Positions 54,441-57,810 of a stretch of DNA of 57,810 nucleotides are shown piece after piece. A program made the translations under genes and the position numbers. The DNA is taken from contig NZ_BBXA01000003.1 of assembly GCF_001014975.1 (NCBI RefSeq), positions 1-57,810 of the forward strand, given 5' to 3'. A model generated the notes under the pieces. That model was given only the letters and a program-made list of their open reading frames with translations, was not told the DNA's origin and did not search any database. The DNA is from Novosphingobium sp. MD-1 (GTDB lineage Bacteria; Pseudomonadota; Alphaproteobacteria; Sphingomonadales; Sphingomonadaceae). Each line of letters opens with the position of its first letter. The first letter of the stretch is position 1.

Positions 54441-54470
54441 GCCGGGGGTGGGGCTCGCCCCACCCCCGGC
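54441..54470 (+). terminator. 13-bp perfect hairpin after the IS30 transposase
   Basis: GCCGGGGGTGGGG and CCCCACCCCCGGC pair around CTCG, flanked by TTT and AAA. There is no T-run, but stability is very high. It probably ends the transposase transcript. Confidence 0.6.
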
Positions 54471-54814
54471 AAAGTGCTACCCACTCAACGGGAATTCGCG
54501 CTTCAAATGGAATTCGCAAGAACACAGGCCCGACCCTCTCGGCGCCGAGCATCGCCCTGCCAGATAGCGCCTGTGTGTGCCCGGTGTAGCTAAATGGAGG
54601 TCGCAATCGACCAACTATCGCCGTTAACTCGCAGCGCTGGGAAGGTGCGGTTACGCGAAATACCGGTCACGTGTGGCGCCTCGCCTCTGATCGCTGGCGC
54701 CTTGGTTGAAAGGCTCGCCAGTGACAGGGAGATGACGAACCATAGCTATTGCCACCGCCTTCTTTCGTTTGTGCGCTAAGACGTTACATATCCCCCTGAA
54801 ATCATGGGGGCATC

Positions 54815-56044
54815 ATGGCAAACGCGCAATCAATCCAACTTCTGCTCAATGACGACTGCACGGATCACCGGACGGAGATTGGCGCGCTGTTCAAGAACGC
54901 ACGGCGTTTCGAGTGCATGGTCGCGTTCGCAAAAATGTCGGGCTGGAAGGAAATGAAGGCATCGCTGGAAAAGGCGTTGTCCAAAGGCATGACAGCGCGG
55001 CTCGCGGTTGGCCTGGATTTTTATCACACTGATCCCGCGTTGCTTCGATCCCTCTTCCGGTTGAGCAAGAAGCACGATCTGGAATTATACCTCAGCAATT
55101 CCGAGAGTACGTTTCATCCCAAGATTTATGCATTCGAGTACGACGATGAATGCAAGGTCGTCGTGGGATCGGCGAACTTCACACAAGGCGGACTGCTTCA
55201 AAATTATGAAGCGTCGGTTCTCATCGACGATGAGAGCGGCACGATGATGGAAAAGATCACAGAGCATTTCGATGACTTGACCGACAATGATGAGATTGTG
55301 CTGGCGACGAAGCCGCTGATTGACGATTATGCAAAAGATCATGCGATCAACGCTGCATGGGCCCGTTTTGCAAGGCGTCGCGCCACGCGCGCTGTTGATT
55401 CCGGCGAAGCGTCACTCGATGTCCTAGCCGGTTTCCTGCGAATGATGAAGGAAGGTGGCGCATCATCGCCGTTCAATGCTCAGATGGAAGTCAGACGGAA
55501 CAATCTTGCGGTTGCGCCGACACAGCTTCGTTCCATCGCGGCGTGGAAGGGGAAAACAGCGCGTGGCTTCCTGACCGAATATGAGCATCTGATCGGGTCA
55601 TTCCATTCGGGCGGCCTCGACCGCGCAAAGACGCGCATTACTGACAAGCGAGAGGATTTTGTCCGCGCGGTGGCGTCAATCATCGATCACGCTGATTTGT
55701 CGCCGCGTGATGCGTTCGCCACTCTCCACGCGGCGTTTGCGAACATCAAAGGTGCTGGGATCAATCTCCTTACCGAGATTTTGCACACGCTGGACAACAC
55801 ACGTTTCGCGGTAATGAATCAGAATTCGGTCGCGGGCCTGCGTCTCGCTGGCTACGATGGATTTCCGCTTCACCCATCGAAGGGAAGCCTGAGCCCCGAC
55901 ATCTATCAGCTTTATTGCGATCACGCGGACGCTGTGCGCAAGGCGCTCGGGCTTCGCGATTTCACCGAACTCGATGCACTATTTAACTACGTTTATTGGC
56001 ATGAGGATCGGCCCGATGACGATGAAGGCGATGACCAGGACTGA
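54815..56044 (+). CDS. Phospholipase D-superfamily nuclease-like protein
   Basis: 409 residues from MANAQSIQLLLNDDCTDHRT. The N-terminal part has one HKD motif: TFHPKIYAFEYDDE with His100 and Lys102, then VVVGSANFTQGG. A single motif suggests a dimer, as in Nuc or BfiI. The C-terminal half has NIKGAGINLLTEILHTLDNT followed by RFAVMNQNSVAGL, which resembles an accessory domain seen in McrB-type restriction proteins, and an acidic tail. It stands alone, with no partner ATPase or methylase. A DNA-cutting defence or anti-plasmid role is plausible; phosphatidyl substrates are unlikely without a signal peptide. Confidence 0.75.
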   Translation: MANAQSIQLLLNDDCTDHRTEIGALFKNARRFECMVAFAKMSGWKEMKASLEKALSKGMTARLAVGLDFYHTDPALLRSLFRLSKKHDLELYLSNSESTFHPKIYAFEYDDECKVVVGSANFTQGGLLQNYEASVLIDDESGTMMEKITEHFDDLTDNDEIVLATKPLIDDYAKDHAINAAWARFARRRATRAVDSGEASLDVLAGFLRMMKEGGASSPFNAQMEVRRNNLAVAPTQLRSIAAWKGKTARGFLTEYEHLIGSFHSGGLDRAKTRITDKREDFVRAVASIIDHADLSPRDAFATLHAAFANIKGAGINLLTEILHTLDNTRFAVMNQNSVAGLRLAGYDGFPLHPSKGSLSPDIYQLYCDHADAVRKALGLRDFTELDALFNYVYWHEDRPDDDEGDDQD

Positions 56045-56242
56045 TCGGCTGCCGTTCTCCCCTGGCATAATTGGACGCCTCCGGTAGCGGCGGCGAATGG
56101 CAGTTTTGTCCCACGACTGCGCGTTCGCGCATTTAGAAATCCGCCGCAGGCACCGGAACACCATAGCCCTCTACGTCCGCGTTCCGCAGGCCGAGCGTCC
56201 GGACGGGACCAGGGCGGATCGCTCCGCCCCTCCCCTGCGCCC

Positions 56243-56599
56243 TTAGAAGGGGATGTCGTCGTCCTCGATCGGCTCCTGCTGTTCGTTGGCCTGCCCCTTG
56301 CGGAGGAGGACGCCCATGCGATCGGCGATGATGTCGGTGCCGTAGTGGGTTTCGCCGTCGCGTTCGAAGCGGCTCTGGCGGATGCGCCCGGTGATGTGGA
56401 CGAGGTCTCCTGTCGAGAGCCGGTCGGCGCGTTCCTTGGTGCGGCCGAAGAGCGTGATCCGGTTCCAGTGGGTATCGTCCTTCCAGGCATCGCCCTCCTT
56501 GCGGGCGTAGTTCGAAGCGACATCGATGTAGGTGACCTTTTCCATCGCCGTGATCTTGCCGATGCGGCCGATGATACGAAATTCCGCGATGTTCTGCAT
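56243..56599 (-). CDS. ssb: Single-stranded DNA-binding protein
   Basis: 118 residues from MQNIAEFRIIGRIGKITAME, with AGGAGC before the ATG; an in-frame ATG at 56638 has no site. The OB fold shows NRITLFGRTKERADRLSTGD followed by LVHITGRIRQSRFERDGE-type strands, and the C-terminus ends in the acidic D-D-D-I-P-F tip that recruits replication proteins. Conjugative plasmids often carry ssb to protect the entering strand. It is shorter than chromosomal SSB because the Gln/Gly linker is nearly absent. Confidence 0.95.
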   Translation of the reverse strand: MQNIAEFRIIGRIGKITAMEKVTYIDVASNYARKEGDAWKDDTHWNRITLFGRTKERADRLSTGDLVHITGRIRQSRFERDGETHYGTDIIADRMGVLLRKGQANEQQEPIEDDDIPF

Positions 56600-57169
56600 G
56601 GTGCTTGCTCCTGTGGTGGTGTCGTTGCTGACGCACATCGAGGGGGCGGCCGGCCGACGCGGACAAGCGGAAAAGCGGAGGGTCCACGCCGTGGAAACCG
56701 CAGGCCCCGCCGGGGCCGGTTTTCCGCTTGAGGCCCGCAGGGCCGCTCCGCATTAGTCGGCCGCGCCGCCCACGTGCGTCAGACAGCAACGCGACCGCCA
56801 CAGGCGCGAGGGACGCCAGAGGATCGCGTGCATCCCATCAGCTCTGAATCCAAGGCAGTGCCGCCTGGGTGGTCCGTCACCGATTGGTATCTGGTAGCTA
56901 CCAGCGAGGGTATCCGTTGGACGGTGCGCCGAAGCCGGGCCGCGTCCTCTCGGGAGCAGGAGACTGTGGCGACTGGCACGCCGGCATCGATGTCATTCCG
57001 GGCGTGCCCGTCCTTCGGGCCAGAGGACCGTCGCGATACACGGCAGGCGTAGCAACGCTTGCGCTGCCTTCACCGCCGGGAACGTAGCTGAGCAAGAGGC
57101 CAGTGCAGTCTCGTAGCTGCGCGACCGCGATAGCATCGTCCTCAGCCGGACATCGCGCGCACGGGTCCT

Positions 57170-57213
57170 GGGACGGACGACGTGGCCCATGTGGGCCACT
57201 GGACGTCCGTCCC
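57170..57213. repeat. Two-tier perfect stem-loop
   Basis: Outer arms GGGACGGACG and CGTCCGTCCC and inner arms GTGGCCCA and TGGGCCAC are all perfect, giving an 18-bp interrupted stem with a two-base loop. Confidence 0.7.
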
Positions 57214-57235
57214 ATCCAGAACGCAAACGATAAGG

Positions 57236-57256
57236 GCCGGGGCGCAAGGCCCCGGC
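57236..57256 (-). terminator. Hairpin after the small coiled-coil gene
   Basis: GCCGGGGC and GCCCCGGC pair around GCAAG, 12 bp beyond the stop of the leftward coiled-coil gene. There is no T-run. Confidence 0.45.
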
Positions 57257-57268
57257 GCGCGTGATGAA

Positions 57269-57493
57269 TTAGTGCGCCAGTTCGAGGCGGCGCTCGATCC
57301 GGTCGAGTCGTTGCTGGACCGACGCGATCGCCCCGTCTCGCGACACCTCGCTTTGCATGAAGGCAGCCATATGGGCCTTCACGCCGCGAATATCGGCCTT
57401 GGCATCGATCAGCTCATCACGAAGGCCGGCGATATCCGTGCGGATCGCCTTGAGGGTTTCGAGCAGCAGTTCGTTGGTCACGTTATCGGCCAT
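57269..57493 (-). CDS. Small coiled-coil hypothetical protein
   Basis: 74 residues from MADNVTNELLLETLKAIRTD with GGAG 7 bp before the ATG. Nearly the whole protein is a heptad coiled coil (DIAGLRDELIDAKADIRGVK and ASVQQRLDRIERRLELAH) with a short hinge around Q-S-E-V-S-R-D-G. No membrane segment or known domain is seen. It lies between strong inverted repeats near plasmid functions. Unknown role. Confidence 0.65.
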   Translation of the reverse strand: MADNVTNELLLETLKAIRTDIAGLRDELIDAKADIRGVKAHMAAFMQSEVSRDGAIASVQQRLDRIERRLELAH

Positions 57494-57572
57494 AAATGTC
57501 TCCATATCATGAGATGGTTCACAAGGCGAGAATTGCCAGCGCCTTGCGCCGCCGCGACGGCATGGCCCATGC

Positions 57573-57697
57573 GGAGGCGGATCGCGGCCGCGGTCAGGGA
57601 CGGCGCAGCCGCCGCGTGAGCGGGCAGCGGAGGAACCGATTTGCGCCAGCAAATGGGAGGTGCCGCTGATCCTTGAGGGCGGCCGCGATCCGCCTCC
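57573..57697. repeat. Nested inverted repeats with perfect 19-bp outer arms
   Basis: Outer arms GGAGGCGGATCGCGGCCGC (57573-57591) and its exact complement (57679-57697); middle arms CAGCGG (57625-57630) and CCGCTG (57663-57668); inner arms ATTTGC (57639-57644) and GCAAAT (57649-57654). All share one centre region. No gene lies in 57494-57810. Confidence 0.75.
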
Positions 57698-57810
57698 ATG
57701 CTGGGAAGACCAGCAGCAGCCCCCTTCCCCGCCTGCACGGTACGCCGAGGCGCGGGCGTGGCCGGCGCAGGCCGGCCCGCCAGCGAGGCGGCGGCTCACC
57801 GGATGGCGGG

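Larger units (their letters stand above)
53359..54516 (+). mobile_element. IS30-family insertion sequence, apparently complete
   Basis: Imperfect inverted ends near 53359-53383 and 54492-54516 share the core GAAGCGCGAATT, and one intact transposase lies between them. No clear target duplication was seen (AAG occurs beside both ends). Total length of about 1.16 kb is normal for IS30. Confidence 0.82.
56600..57268. other. Gene-free interval upstream of ssb
   Basis: No convincing gene is seen in about 670 bp. It holds inverted repeats: CAAGCGGAAAA/TTTTCCGCTTG (56664-56674 and 56720-56730) enclosing TCCAC-N3-GTGGA and GGCCCC-N3-GGGGCC, and the hairpins listed at 57170-57213 and 57236-57256. Bases 56770-57160 show nothing recognisable. 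Confidence 0.5.

Noticed and set aside
54594..54779. A 61-codon rightward frame between IS30 and the PLD gene
   Set aside because: No recognisable feature or ribosome-binding site; the 298-bp interval is treated as non-coding.

Overview
The window looks like part of a large conjugative plasmid (or an integrated conjugative element) of a sphingomonad-type alphaproteobacterium (Sphingobium, Novosphingobium or Sphingomonas). This is inferred from the high G+C, from F-type mating-pair genes of the kind carried by sphingomonad plasmids, and from the MobF relaxase/TraD set. No chromosomal housekeeping genes, rRNA or tRNA were recognised, and no replication initiator or partition genes lie in the window.

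Layout. (1) 1-10.1 kb, rightward: the end of an F-type transfer operon, trbC (partial) - traN - unknown gene - traF - traH - traG, with a brnT/brnA toxin-antitoxin pair in reverse between traH and traG. (2) 10.1-11.0 kb: a small reverse membrane gene, then mobile-element debris: the last two domains of a group II intron and the 3' end of an IS3-family transposase. (3) 11.0-35.2 kb, leftward: a type I secretion island, tolC - ABC exporter - hlyD, a terminator, then a putative lipoprotein - a 5,550-residue RTX/cadherin-like exoprotein - an HlyC-type acyltransferase. (4) 35.2-35.7 kb: abutting fragments of an IS110 and a second IS3 element. (5) 35.7-43.3 kb, leftward: the DNA-processing half of the transfer system, ribbon-helix-helix (RHH) protein - traD - small gene - MobF relaxase - two small membrane genes. 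(6) 43.2-44.4 kb: a gene-free, strongly structured region with a TGGTGCA operator array and many inverted repeats, the best place to look for oriT. (7) 44.4-49.9 kb: small accessory genes (coiled coil, GNAT, WGR, unknowns), an IS3 tail, then a trimeric autotransporter adhesin and a DUF3617-like lipoprotein. (8) 50.0-53.3 kb: a NarL-type two-component system and a Phd/ParE module with a perfect operator. (9) 53.4-57.8 kb: an intact IS30 element, a PLD-type nuclease-like gene, ssb, a small coiled-coil gene, and several nested inverted repeats.

How it works together. The tra genes build an F-type pilus and mating pore. TraD and the relaxase, probably helped by the RHH protein, deliver the DNA. 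The island between the two tra blocks is cargo. It encodes a complete secretion route (inner-membrane ABC transporter, adaptor, outer-membrane channel), a dedicated giant substrate with an N-terminal HELGH zinc-protease-like motif and a hydrophobic Gly/Ala-rich segment, and an acyltransferase that would modify it. Mobile-element remnants at both edges point to acquisition by transfer. The most unusual items are this exoprotein system, the multi-hairpin region beside the relaxosome genes, and the nested inverted repeats near the right end.
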